DNA of 37,075 nucleotides, taken from NCBI GenBank assembly GCA_011682695.1, contig JAACED010000012.1, positions 107,518 to 144,592 of the forward strand, written 5' to 3'. The stretch's first letter is position 1; each line of letters opens with the position of its first letter. A program made the position numbers and the translations under genes. The notes under the pieces are model-generated. The model ran no database searches. It was not told where the DNA came from and saw nothing but the letters and a program-made list of their open reading frames with translations. The DNA comes from Gammaproteobacteria bacterium. Its GTDB lineage: Bacteria > Actinomycetota > Acidimicrobiia > Spongiisociales > UBA4744. Positions 1-10,893 of this stretch are shown here, in pieces.

Positions 1-251
1 GCTGCGCCCAGGGCTTCTCCGAACCGGCCGTCGACCGGACCCGGTCGGAATCCGATCTCCGCGAGTCGCCGCTGGAGCTGCACCACACCGTAGCCGGTAG
101 ATCCCAAGCGAAGCTCCGATGGAGGGCTCCAACCCTCGCCGTAGCCGAAGACGTTGGGGTCATCGAACGATACGGCAGTTGCACGGCTCGAGAACGGCAT
201 CGCCGTCAGTAGAACCGCTCCCGCCGTTACGAGAAGAAGTCTGCGCAGCAT
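1..251 (-). CDS. Exported peptidoglycan-binding-domain protein, N-terminal part
   Basis: Read on the minus strand from ATG at 251-249, the frame is open to the window edge (83 codons), so the C-terminus is missing. Residues 1-26 (MLRRLLLVTAGAVLL then TAMPFSSRATA) look like a Sec signal peptide: two arginines, a hydrophobic core and an A-x-A-like cleavage region. From about residue 50 the pattern LGSTGYGVVQLQRRL, followed by GFRPGPVDGRFG, fits a PG_binding_1 domain, which binds cell-wall peptidoglycan. AGGGA lies 6 nt before the ATG. The upstream neighbour is the TPR gene, 53 nt away on the same strand. The missing part probably carries a catalytic or second binding domain; which one cannot be told. 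Domain call fairly sure, function open. Confidence 0.75.
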   Translation of the reverse strand, partial: MLRRLLLVTAGAVLLTAMPFSSRATAVSFDDPNVFGYGEGWSPPSELRLGSTGYGVVQLQRRLAEIGFRPGPVDGRFGEALGA

Positions 252-304
252 CTGTATCCCTGACACAACAGTGGACATCGGCAGACGAAGCCCTGTTCTT
301 GAGT

Positions 305-1057
305 CTATGCGTCGATGTCCCGAATCGCAGCTCGAAGGTCATCCAGCCCGGGCATCGCCGGATCGTGCTTCTCGATGGCTCTCACGAGTTTGAGCGCCGT
401 CTCACGGTCGTCGAGCAGCGAGGCGGCGCGGGCGGCCACGAACCACTGCCGTAGGTCCTCCTCGAAAGGATCCTGACCCAGGCGCTTCGGGTTGGCGATT
501 TCCCATGCTCCACGGGCGTCGCCGTGATCCATGAGGAAGGAGGCAAACACCACTCGCCCTTCCTTGACCACTTCCGGTCTTCCGCCGAGTTCCTTGAGCT
601 CTTCCCAGACGCGCCGAACATCCTCGTCCCGGTCGAGCGCACGGAGCACGTCCATCTCCACGGGCATATGCACGGTGTCTCCGGTAAGGCGACGGTAAGT
701 CCTCAGTTCCGTCAATGCCTCTTTCCAGAGCCCGCTGCGGTATGCACTCAGTCCAAGCAATTCCCGGATGGCGGAGGCTCTCGGAGATAGTTGCTTCGTC
801 TTGAGCAACAGAGAGCGCGCTTTGCGAAAATGTCCGCCGGCGAACGCGTCGGTGCCCGCCTCGAGGAGGTACAGAGTCTCCTCCAGACGATCCTTTCGGG
901 TTACCCGCGTGATCTCTTCACGCAACCACTTGGGCAATGTCGTGCCCTTGCCGGTGATGATGCGTCGCACCGGCTCCCGTGCTCCCCGACCGGAGCGCGG
1001 GCCGTTGCCGTCTCGCGACATCCTGCTTCGGTCTTTGTTCCGTCCATCGCTGGGCAT
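305..1057 (-). CDS. TPR-containing protein of unknown role
   Basis: A 250-residue soluble protein. After a basic, disordered N-terminus (about residues 1-30) comes a helical region with TPR-like periodicity, for example ETLYLLEAGTDAFAGGHF..ARSLL and ELLGLSAYRSGLWKEALTELRTYRRLTGD. Such proteins are scaffolds for protein-protein contacts. I chose ATG at 1057 because GGAGGAG lies 8 nt upstream; a longer frame starting at 1102 would run into the rRNA terminator stem. Mycobacteria carry a TPR gene of this sort close to tyrS and mpg, and here it lies near tyrS with the rRNA operon and the Nfn-like pair between them. It follows the rRNA terminator by only about 20 nt, so readthrough from rrn or an unseen promoter must express it. 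No enzymatic motif seen. Confidence 0.8.
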   Translation of the reverse strand: MPSDGRNKDRSRMSRDGNGPRSGRGAREPVRRIITGKGTTLPKWLREEITRVTRKDRLEETLYLLEAGTDAFAGGHFRKARSLLLKTKQLSPRASAIRELLGLSAYRSGLWKEALTELRTYRRLTGDTVHMPVEMDVLRALDRDEDVRRVWEELKELGGRPEVVKEGRVVFASFLMDHGDARGAWEIANPKRLGQDPFEEDLRQWFVAARAASLLDDRETALKLVRAIEKHDPAMPGLDDLRAAIRDIDA

Positions 1058-1076
1058 GTGAAAGCTCCTCCAACAA

Positions 1077-1103
1077 GATGGGCCGCCTGATCGGCGGCCC
1101 ATC
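1077..1103 (-). terminator. Hairpin terminator of the rRNA operon
   Basis: A perfect 11-bp inverted repeat (GATGGGCCGCC / GGCGGCCCATC) with a 5-nt loop, starting 12 nt beyond the 5S 3' end in the direction of transcription. The sequence after it (TTGTTGG) is only weakly U-rich, so termination may be incomplete or Rho-aided. It ends 20 nt before the ATG of the TPR gene. Confidence 0.75.
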
Positions 1104-1114
1104 TTTCACGTATG

Positions 1115-1233
<119 letters not shown>

Positions 1234-1264
1234 ACCCGGTGAGTGCTCGGCACCCCGAGCACTC

Positions 1265-1294
1265 CATAGCGAGCATGTATGCGGAGTTGGATTC
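1265..1294 (-). other. 23S processing stalk, 3' strand
   Basis: The 16 bases at 1265-1280 and the 8 bases at 1287-1294 are perfectly complementary to 4912-4927 and 4898-4905, which flank the other end of the 23S. Together they form the long helix that RNase III cuts to free pre-23S. Confidence 0.8.
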
Positions 1295-1512
1295 AAATCC
1301 AAGCCCTCGGCCGATTAGTACCGGTCAGCTCAACGCATTACTGCGCTTACACATCCGGCCTATCAACCTGGTCATCTACCAGGGGCCTTACCCTTACGGT
1401 GGGAGATCTCATCTTGAGGTGGGCTTCGCACTTAGATGCCTTCAGCGCTTATCCCGTCCGTACGTAGCCAACCAGCCATGCCCTTGGCAGGACAACTGGC
1501 ACACCAGAGGTA

Positions 1513-1546
<34 letters not shown>

Positions 1547-1571
1547 CCCCGCAAATCTCCTACGCCCGCGA

Positions 1572-1603
<32 letters not shown>

Positions 1604-1622
1604 AAACCCAGCTCGCGTGCCG

Positions 1623-1704
<82 letters not shown>

Positions 1705-1728
1705 CCGTCGATATGGACTCTTGGGCGC

Positions 1729-1759
<31 letters not shown>

Positions 1760-1889
1760 GCCGTTGAGCCATGGCGCTTCCACATGCCACCATGGGATCA
1801 TTAAGCCCGACTTTCGTCCCTGCTCGACTTGTAAGTCTCGCAGTCAAGCTCCCTTGTGCCTTTACACTCAACGCCTGATTGCCGACCAG

Positions 1890-1931
<42 letters not shown>

Positions 1932-2210
1932 CACCGCCCCAGTGAAACTGCCCACCAGGCACTGTCCCTGATCCGGATAACGGATCGAGGTTAGAAGCCC
2001 GCTATACGAAGGGTGGTATTTCAAGGGCGACTCCACGCCGGCTGACGCCGACGCTTCCAAGTCTCCCACCTATCCTACACATCGTATACCAGACTCCAAT
2101 GCCAAGTTGCAGTAAAGGTTCCGGGGTCTTTCCGTCCTGTCGCGGGTAGTGAGCATCTTTACTCACAATGCAATTTCGCCGAGTCCCTGGTTGAGACAGT
2201 GCCCAAGTCG

Positions 2211-2816
<606 letters not shown>

Positions 2817-3711
2817 GACTTCAGAGCTTTGCCTTACGGCTAACCCCTCCGCTTGACCTTCCGGCACCGGGCAGGCGTCAGAGCGTATACGTCGTCTTGC
2901 GACTTAGCACGCTCCTGTGTTTTTAGTAAACAGTCGCTTGGGCCTGGTCTCTGCGGCCCCCTCAGGCTTCGGACGCAAGTCCTACACCTTACCGGGGCGC
3001 CCCTTCTCCCGAAGTTACGGGGCCAATTTGCCGAGTTCCTTAACCAGGGTTCTCTCGCTCGCCTTGGTATTCTCTACCTGTCCACCTGTGTCGGTTTGGG
3101 GTACGGGCGCCTGCGCACTCACTAGAGGTTTTTCTAGGCGGCATGGGCGTTCAGCGGCTTCGCCTAAATCGGCTCGGCATCGTGCCTCGGGAATTGTGAG
3201 GTCCGGATTTACCTGGACCTCTCCCTACACACTTACCCCGGGTCAACCAACGCCCGGGTCCGCTTACCCTTCCGCGTCACCCCATTGTTCGCCTACTACC
3301 AGCGGGGTCGGTAGGCCCCGAAGGGCTTTCCTTAGCACACTGGATTTGGCCGGATCGCACGCGAGGCGGTACGGGAATATCAACCCGTTCTCCATCGATT
3401 ACGCCTTTCGGCCTCACCTTAGGTCCCGACTAACCCTGGGCGGACGAACCTTCCCCAGGAAACCTTGGACATCCGGCGGAGGAGATTCTCACTCCTCTTT
3501 CGCTACTCATGCCGGCATTCGCACTCGGGCAGCCTCCACGGCTGGCTCACGCCGCCGCTTCGATGGCTGCTCGACGCTCCCCTACCGATCCTGTCGCCTG
3601 GACCCGCACCCCTAGAGGTACAGGTCGAGCTCATGACAGAATCCCGCAGCTTCGGCACCGAACTTGAGCCCCGTTACATTTTCCGCGCAGAATCACTCGA
3701 CCAGTGAGCTG

Positions 3712-3760
<49 letters not shown>

Positions 3761-4329
3761 TTGGGCGACTCCACATCGTTTCCCACTAAGTTCGGATTTA
3801 GGGGCCTTAGCTGGCGGTCTGGGCTGTTTCCCTTTCGACTACGAAGCTCATCCCCCGCAGTCTGACTGCTGTACTCTAAAGCCATGAGATTCGGAGTTTG
3901 ACTGGGGTCAGTAAGCTTGTTGGCCCCCTAGCCCAATCAGTGCTCTACCCCCATGGCGAAACATACAACGCTAGCCCTAAAGCTATTTCGGGGAGAACCA
4001 GCTATCACCGAGTTTGCTTGGCCTTTCACCCCTATCCACAGGTCATCCCCCAAGTTTTCAACCTTGGTGGGTTCGGGCCTCCACGAGGTCTTACCCTCGC
4101 TTCACCCTGCCCATGGATAGATCACTCGGATTCGGGTCCAGAACACGCGACTCGACGCCCTATTCAGACTCGCTTTCGCTGCGGCTTCGGCACACGCCTT
4201 AACCTTGCCACGTATCGCTGACTCGCCGGCTCATTCTTCAAAAGGCAGGCGGTCAGGGATCAATAGATCCCCTCCCACTGCTTGTAGGTCCACGATTTCA
4301 GGTTCTCTTTCACTCCCCTCACCGGGGTG

Positions 4330-4371
<42 letters not shown>

Positions 4372-4897
4372 TAGGAAGTACTTAGCCTTACGAGGTGGTC
4401 CTCGCAGATTCACACGGGATATCCCCCGTGCTACTTGGGAACTCCACCAGGAGATCGATGCGCCTTTGCTTACAGGGCTGTTACCTTCTGCGGCCTGTCG
4501 TTCCAGACAGGTTCAGCTAACGCTCGATTTTGTAACTCCTTGACGGTTCCGGTGTCCCGTCGGGTAGGTCCCACGACCTCGGTGTGGCAACGCCACCGGG
4601 CTATTCCACCACACCGGTTTAGGCTCATTCCCTTTCGCTCGCCGCTACTCGGGAAGTCGCTTTTGCTTTCCGTTCCTCGGGGTACTGAGATGTTTCAATT
4701 CCCCCGGTTCCCTCTGCCGGTCCTATATATTCAGACCGGAGTGACTGGGCATTACCCCAGACGGGTTTCCCCATTCGGACATCCCCGGATCGAAGCTCGC
4801 TTGACAGCTCCCCGGGGCTTTTCGCAGCCTGCCGCGTCCTTCATCGGCTCCTAGCGCCAAGGCATCCATCGTAGACCCTTAGTAGCTTGGATAGATA

Positions 4898-4927
4898 GAA
4901 TCCAAAACGTTATACATGCTCGCTATG
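4898..4927 (-). other. 23S processing stalk, 5' strand
   Basis: Partner of 1265-1294: ATACATGCTCGCTATG (plus strand, 4912-4927) and GAATCCAA (4898-4905) pair with the region after the 23S 3' end. Cleavage here by RNase III would release pre-23S. Confidence 0.8.
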
Positions 4928-4928
4928 C

Positions 4929-4937
4929 AGTTCTCAA
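4929..4937 (-). promoter_or_regulatory. boxA-like antitermination element in the 16S-23S spacer
   Basis: The minus strand reads ACCTTGAGAACTGCATAG; TTGAGAACT is close to actinobacterial rRNA boxA elements bound by NusB/S10. The spacer (4893-5088, about 195 nt) has no tRNA gene. Besides this element and the processing stalks it holds a local hairpin near 5000-5033 (GTTCACC ... GGTGAAC with an inner CTTCG/CGAAG stem). Confidence 0.5.
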
Positions 4938-4977
4938 GGTGCCGTCAAGAGAGACGATCCTCAGACCGAACTCCCTC

Positions 4978-4995
4978 ACAACTAAACAGCGTGCC
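4978..4995 (-). other. 16S processing stalk, 3' strand
   Basis: The 18 bases ACAACTAAACAGCGTGCC (plus strand) are the exact reverse complement of 6760-6777 upstream of the 16S. The two arms would pair across the 16S and form the RNase III substrate that releases pre-16S. Confidence 0.8.
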
Positions 4996-5088
4996 ATGTT
5001 CACCTTCGAAACCGAAGTCTCTTCGGTGAACAATAATCAGTAAATCAACTAAGAGCTACGAGGCCTAAGCCTCGGGTTTGCTCCTTAG

Positions 5089-6619
<1,531 letters not shown>

Positions 6620-6759
6620 TACAGATTCAGGCTTCCCCGAAGGGCCGCCTTCACACTGTCAGAGAGGTTTCCTGCTGCGCCTCGAGCTTGACATCCCGAG
6701 ACGCGCTGGAGTACGTCCACCTCGAACGGCGAGCCGCCGAGATGGATTACTGACTATTT

Positions 6760-6777
6760 GGCACGCTGTTTAGTTGT
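6760..6777 (-). other. 16S processing stalk, 5' strand, with boxA-like sequence
   Basis: Exact complement of 4978-4995. Read on the minus strand with its upstream bases it gives CCTTGACAACTAAACAG, which also resembles a boxA. A second hairpin of 8 bp lies just upstream in the leader (6793-6811), and AACCCCTAGGGGTT (6820-6833) is a perfect palindrome. Confidence 0.75.
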
Positions 6778-6899
6778 CAAGGAGCCCGGAGCGCTCAGAC
6801 AACGTCTGGGCAGCGTTCCAACCCCTAGGGGTTTCATTTTCGCCCTACCGACTCATGTCGGCAGGCACCGACCCCGGCGGGCGACCCCCGGGGAAGGGA

Positions 6900-6927
6900 A
6901 CTGTACCTGTTTGAGGATGGTTGTCAA
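6900..6927 (-). promoter_or_regulatory. rRNA operon promoter
   Basis: On the minus strand TTGACA (6927-6922) and TACAGT (6905-6900) are separated by 16 bases, a near-consensus housekeeping-sigma promoter. Transcription would start near 6893, giving a leader of about 275 nt before the 16S. It diverges from the Nfn-like pair, whose start is 120 nt away. A second possible pair (TTGACA 6780-6775, TAGTCA 6756-6751, spacing 18) overlaps the processing stem and could be a P2, but more likely reflects the boxA/stem sequence. Confidence 0.7.
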
Positions 6928-7046
6928 ACCGGGCATGGACAACTCCCCGGGCGGACGCAACTCCACCATCCAACCCCGATTCTCAACAGCCGCAGGTTTC
7001 GCTCATCGCCGCGCAAAAGACAAGAATGGCACGACAAGGAGACACT

Positions 7047-7892
7047 ATGTTCCGCATTCTTCAGGCAGAGTTCCTCGCTCCCGAGGTAAAGCGCTTCCAT
7101 ATCGAAGCGCCTCGCATCGCTCGGAAACGCTTACCGGGACAGTTCGTCATCGTACGGCTGGACGAGCTCGGTGAGCGCATCCCACTCACGATCAGCGACG
7201 CCGATGACACCGAAGGCTGGATCTCCCTGATCGTGCAGGGAGTCGGCAAGACGACCATGGCCCTCAACCTGCTGGAATCGGGCGATCTGATCGCCGACGT
7301 GGCAGGTCCGCTGGGCGCCCCCTCAGACATCGAGAACTTCGGAACCTCCGTGTCCATCGGCGGTGGCGTGGGAACCGCCATCGCCTACCCCACCGCTGTG
7401 GCTCTCAAGGAGGCGGGCAACCACGTCATCTCCATCATCGGTGGTCGCAGCCGAGAGTATGTCATCCTCGAAAAGGAACTCCGCGAAGTCTGCGACGAGG
7501 TCTACCCGACGACAGACGACGGCACCTACGGCTTCCACGGTTTCGTCACCGATAAGCTGCAGGAACTCATCGACACCGGTCGAAAGATCGACCACGTCCT
7601 CGCCATCGGTCCAATCCCGATGATGGAAGCCGTGGCCCGCGTAACCCGATCGTACGGCATCAAGACGGTCGTGAGCCTGAACCCGATCATGGTGGACGGC
7701 ACCGGCATGTGCGGTGGTTGCCGCGTGAGCGTCGGGGGCGAGACCAAGTTCGCATGCGTCGATGGCCCGGAATTCGACGCGCACGCAGTGGATTTCGAAC
7801 TCCTTGCTCTCCGCAACCGTACCTATCTCGAGTTCGAACGCGAGCAGCTCGACAAGTTTCAGTGCAGGACGGCAAACGGAGACGTCGCATGA
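7047..7892 (+). CDS. NfnA/SudB-like FAD, NAD(P) and [2Fe-2S] subunit
   Basis: 281 residues, homologous to the small subunit of ferredoxin:NADP oxidoreductase (Nfn) / sulfide dehydrogenase and to PyrK. Order: FAD-binding beta barrel with ERIPLTI (about residues 50-60), nucleotide-binding segment with GGGVGTAIAYPTA (about 107-120), and a C-terminal cluster loop with Asp217, Cys222, Cys225 and Cys237 (VDGTGMCGGC ... FAC). One Asp plus three Cys is the [2Fe-2S] ligand set known for Nfn, which favours that family over ordinary four-Cys PyrK. ATG at 7047 has AAGGAG 7 nt upstream; a longer frame from 6921 would overlap the rrn promoter. It overlaps the next gene by ATGA, as expected for two subunits. 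Likely role: NAD(H)/NADP(H)/ferredoxin electron exchange in the cytoplasm. Sulfide dehydrogenase activity cannot be excluded. Confidence 0.85.
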   Translation: MFRILQAEFLAPEVKRFHIEAPRIARKRLPGQFVIVRLDELGERIPLTISDADDTEGWISLIVQGVGKTTMALNLLESGDLIADVAGPLGAPSDIENFGTSVSIGGGVGTAIAYPTAVALKEAGNHVISIIGGRSREYVILEKELREVCDEVYPTTDDGTYGFHGFVTDKLQELIDTGRKIDHVLAIGPIPMMEAVARVTRSYGIKTVVSLNPIMVDGTGMCGGCRVSVGGETKFACVDGPEFDAHAVDFELLALRNRTYLEFEREQLDKFQCRTANGDVA

Positions 7893-9346
7893 TCAGTCGG
7901 AAAGAACGTATGCAATTGCCGAGGGTCGACATGCCCGCGCAGGATCCGCTGGTGCGCATCTCCAACTTCGGAGAGGTCAACCTGGGTCTCAGCGAGGCCG
8001 CCGCCGTGCTCGAAGCTTCCCGCTGCCTGCTCTGTCCCGTGGCAAAGTGTGAAGACGGCTGTCCCGTCAACATCCGTATCAAGGACTTTCTCGCCGAAAT
8101 GGCCGAGGGTCACTTCTTGGAAGCCGCAAAGATCATCAAGGAGGACAACTCACTCCCGGCCATCTGCGGTCGTGTGTGCCCTCAGGAGATCCAGTGCGAA
8201 GGAGCGTGTGTGCTCATCAGGAAGGGTCGTCCGATCGCGATCGGTGCACTCGAGCGCTTCGTCGCCGACTATGAACGCGAGCACGCTCATCCCAAGGAAC
8301 AGCGCACGTTCGAACCGTCCGGCAAACGCGTCGCCATCGTCGGGAGCGGGCCTGCGGGGCTCGCGTGTGCCGCCGACCTGATACAAGCGGGTCACCAAGT
8401 GACGGTTTTCGAAGCCCTGCACGAACTCGGCGGCGTGCTCGTCTACGGCATCCCTGAATACCGCCTCCCGAAAGAGATCGTTCGCGTCGAGATCCAGCAG
8501 CTCGAGGATATGGGGGTCGAGTTCCGGACCGACGAGGTGATCGGGATGATCGACACACTCGACGACCTCCTCGACGAAGAAGGCTATGACGCCGTGTTCC
8601 TCGGTGTGGGAGCAGGTCTTCCTCGCTTCATGGGCATCCCGGGCGAGAACCTCGTTGGGGTCTACTCGGCCAACGAGTACCTCACACGCGTCAACTTGAT
8701 GAAGGCGTATCTCCCGGAGGCGGACACGCCTGTGCTCGACGTGCGCGGAAAACCGGTGGCGGTGGTCGGCGGGGGTAATACCGCCATGGATGCCGTGCGC
8801 ACCCCACTGCGACTCGGTGCCGCAAAGGCATCGATCATCTACCGGCGGTCCGAGGAAGAAATGCCGGCTCGCCAGGAAGAAGTCGAACACGCCAAGGAGG
8901 AGGGTGTCGATTTCGTCCTGCTGTCAGCCCCGGTGGAGATATTCGGTGATGAGAATGCCCGCGTCACCGGGATGCGCGTCCAGAGAATGGAGTTGGGGGA
9001 ACCCGACGAGAGTGGCAGACGTCGACCCGTACCGATTGAGGGCAGCGAGTACGACATGCCCGTCGAGATCGTCATCATGGCGATCGGTAACGCCCCGAAT
9101 CCGCTCTTGCTCAAGACTGCCCCCGACCTCGACCAGACACGCCGTGGAACCATCGTTGTCGACGAGTCCACTGGACGGACCACCAAGCGCGGGGTCTTTG
9201 CCGGCGGCGACATCGTGACCGGCGGAGCCACCGTCATCCTCGCCATGGGAGCAGGCCGGAGGGCAGCGCAGTCCATCAACGACTACCTCGAGACCGGCGT
9301 CTGGGAGATCGAAGAGGCGGAGCTTGAGCCGGCACCCTCGACGTGA
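7889..9346 (+). CDS. NfnB/GltD-like FAD and 2x[4Fe-4S] oxidoreductase subunit
   Basis: 485 residues of the GltD-like family that includes NfnB, SudA and the protein often annotated as NADPH-dependent glutamate synthase (GltA). The N-terminus has two cysteine sets, Cys46/49/54/58 (CLLCPVAKCEDGCP) and Cys93/97/103/107 (CGRVCPQEIQCEGAC), for two [4Fe-4S] clusters. A Rossmann FAD motif VAIVGSGPAG follows near residue 147, a second NADP motif AVVGGGNTAMDAVR near 290, and a C-terminal FAD segment GVFAGGDIVTGGATVI. No glutamate synthase large subunit is present and its partner is the Nfn-type small subunit, so a glutamate synthase role is unlikely. Start ATG 7889 overlaps the partner's TGA and has GGAG upstream; ATG 7910 is an alternative. 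The pair would bifurcate or transfer electrons among NADH, NADPH and ferredoxin. Confidence 0.87.
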   Translation: MISRKERMQLPRVDMPAQDPLVRISNFGEVNLGLSEAAAVLEASRCLLCPVAKCEDGCPVNIRIKDFLAEMAEGHFLEAAKIIKEDNSLPAICGRVCPQEIQCEGACVLIRKGRPIAIGALERFVADYEREHAHPKEQRTFEPSGKRVAIVGSGPAGLACAADLIQAGHQVTVFEALHELGGVLVYGIPEYRLPKEIVRVEIQQLEDMGVEFRTDEVIGMIDTLDDLLDEEGYDAVFLGVGAGLPRFMGIPGENLVGVYSANEYLTRVNLMKAYLPEADTPVLDVRGKPVAVVGGGNTAMDAVRTPLRLGAAKASIIYRRSEEEMPARQEEVEHAKEEGVDFVLLSAPVEIFGDENARVTGMRVQRMELGEPDESGRRRPVPIEGSEYDMPVEIVIMAIGNAPNPLLLKTAPDLDQTRRGTIVVDESTGRTTKRGVFAGGDIVTGGATVILAMGAGRRAAQSINDYLETGVWEIEEAELEPAPST

Positions 9347-9572
9347 TGCTCTGGCGCACAGTCTGGAGCTGCCCACGCGGAAGGTCCATCACCCGGCTGA
9401 CGGCGACTACCGATCGAGATGCGTGCACCGGTCGGTGAGCCCCTCAGGTCGATGCCACCGCCCGACCCGTGACGATGTGGCACACCCCCGGAACTTATCC
9501 CCGTGAGGTCCATCTCGAACCGACATTGCGCTCCCTGCCGCCACGCGCGGAACGAGGACCGTCACAGACGGC

Positions 9573-10751
9573 TCAGTCGACGAACCGAATGAATCGACGC
9601 TTTCCGACCTGGAGGACCTTCCCGTGCAGCGTGGCATGGGGAACCTCGAACGTGCCGATCCGCTCGCCGTCGACCTTGACGGCACCTTCATCGACCAGCC
9701 GTCTCGCCTCCGACGCCGAAGCCACCAGGCCGGCGGACCGCAAGAGAGAGGGAAGGTAGACGGGGTCTTCTCCCGGTAGCTGGAATTCGGGCATGTCTGC
9801 GGGCACTTCGTGCCGCTTGAACACCTGATCGAAAGCTGCCTCCGCCGCCACGGCTTCATCGGCTCCCCAGTAGATCTTCACGATCTCGTATCCGAGACGC
9901 CGCTTGGTTTCACCCGGATGCAAAGAGCCATCGGCCAGCCCCTCGGCGATATCGGCAATGTCGGCCTCCGAGACATCCGTGCACAGTTCGAAGTAGGAGA
10001 CCAGCAGTTCGTCGGGGATGCTCATGATCTTGCCGAACATCTCGGCAGGTGGATCATCGATCGCGATGTAATTGCCCAACGACTGGGACATCTTGTGGAC
10101 ACCGTCGGTGCCGACGAGCAGCGGCATCGTCATCGGAATCTGCGGGTCCTGACCGGCACGCTCCTGGAGCACACGCCCCACCATCAGGTTCCACAGCTGA
10201 TCCACACCCCCGAGCTCGATGTCTGCATTGACCGCCACCGAGTCCATGCCTTGCAGGAGCGGGTAGACGAACTCCATGAGCGATATCGGTTGGTTTGCCG
10301 CGTACCGCTTGGCGAAGTCGCCGCGCTCGAGCATCTGTGCGACCGTGACCTGAGAGGTAAGCTCGAGAATCGCTTCCATGTCGAGCTTCGCGAGCCACTC
10401 CGAGTTGTAGCGGATCTCCAGTGGCTCCGGAAGCAGGATCTTGCGGAATCCCGCAAGTACGTGCTCTGCGTATGCGTTGACCTCCTCGGCCGATAGCCTC
10501 CGTCGAGTCTCATTCTTGCCGGATGGATCGCCGACCTGAGCGGTGAAATCCCCGACGATCAGAACGGCCGTGTGGCCATATTCTTGAAACTGGCGGAGCT
10601 TTCGCAGGACCACCGCCCAGCCGAGCGTCACCGCCGGAGCGGTGGGATCAAGACCGAGTTTCACTCTGAGCGGCCGTTTCGATGCGAGGCGACGCGCGAA
10701 CGCCTCCTCGGTCACCACCCGGTCCGTCCCTCGCAGTAGCGCGCTGAGCAT
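9573..10751 (-). CDS. tyrS: Tyrosyl-tRNA synthetase
   Basis: 392 residues, full length, of the Thermus-like bacterial TyrRS type. It charges tRNA-Tyr in the cytoplasm. Visible parts: Rossmann catalytic core with VKLGLDPTAP, GDFTAQVGDPSGK, and YPLLQGMDSVAVNADIELGG..Q for tyrosine binding; a C-terminal S4 RNA-binding domain from about residue 330 (SLLRSAGLVASASEARRLV). Two class I signature motifs are altered. The HxGH box reads TLGW (residues 42-45) and the KMSKS loop reads KMSQS (220-224); both were checked at nucleotide level. The rest is intact and in frame, so I take it as functional. GGAGGG lies 5 nt before the ATG. It diverges from the penicillin-binding protein gene. No T-box leader was found upstream. 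Confidence 0.95.
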   Translation of the reverse strand: MLSALLRGTDRVVTEEAFARRLASKRPLRVKLGLDPTAPAVTLGWAVVLRKLRQFQEYGHTAVLIVGDFTAQVGDPSGKNETRRRLSAEEVNAYAEHVLAGFRKILLPEPLEIRYNSEWLAKLDMEAILELTSQVTVAQMLERGDFAKRYAANQPISLMEFVYPLLQGMDSVAVNADIELGGVDQLWNLMVGRVLQERAGQDPQIPMTMPLLVGTDGVHKMSQSLGNYIAIDDPPAEMFGKIMSIPDELLVSYFELCTDVSEADIADIAEGLADGSLHPGETKRRLGYEIVKIYWGADEAVAAEAAFDQVFKRHEVPADMPEFQLPGEDPVYLPSLLRSAGLVASASEARRLVDEGAVKVDGERIGTFEVPHATLHGKVLQVGKRRFIRFVD

Positions 10752-10893
10752 CTGCCCTCCTTCGAAGGGGCAGGTTAGTGTCCAGGCACACGCTCACCCG
10801 TATCAAATCCGCGGCTTCGTGTCGCATCTCGGTACGCTGACCTTCACGAGGTGCATCGACCCCAGATCCGCCGTGGCCGATGGACGACCAAGG

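Noticed and set aside
4893-5088. tRNA-Ile or tRNA-Ala gene in the 16S-23S spacer
   Set aside because: The spacer is only about 195 nt and shows no cloverleaf, no GGTTCRANYCC-like T arm; its content is processing stems and a boxA.
9347-9572. Short frames of about 60-76 codons between the Nfn-like pair and tyrS
   Set aside because: No ribosome sites, no recognisable motifs, and both strands are open by chance as expected at this GC content.
10752-10893. T-box leader upstream of tyrS
   Set aside because: Only 142 nt shared with a divergent gene, no AGGGUGGNACCGCG-like antiterminator sequence and no terminator.
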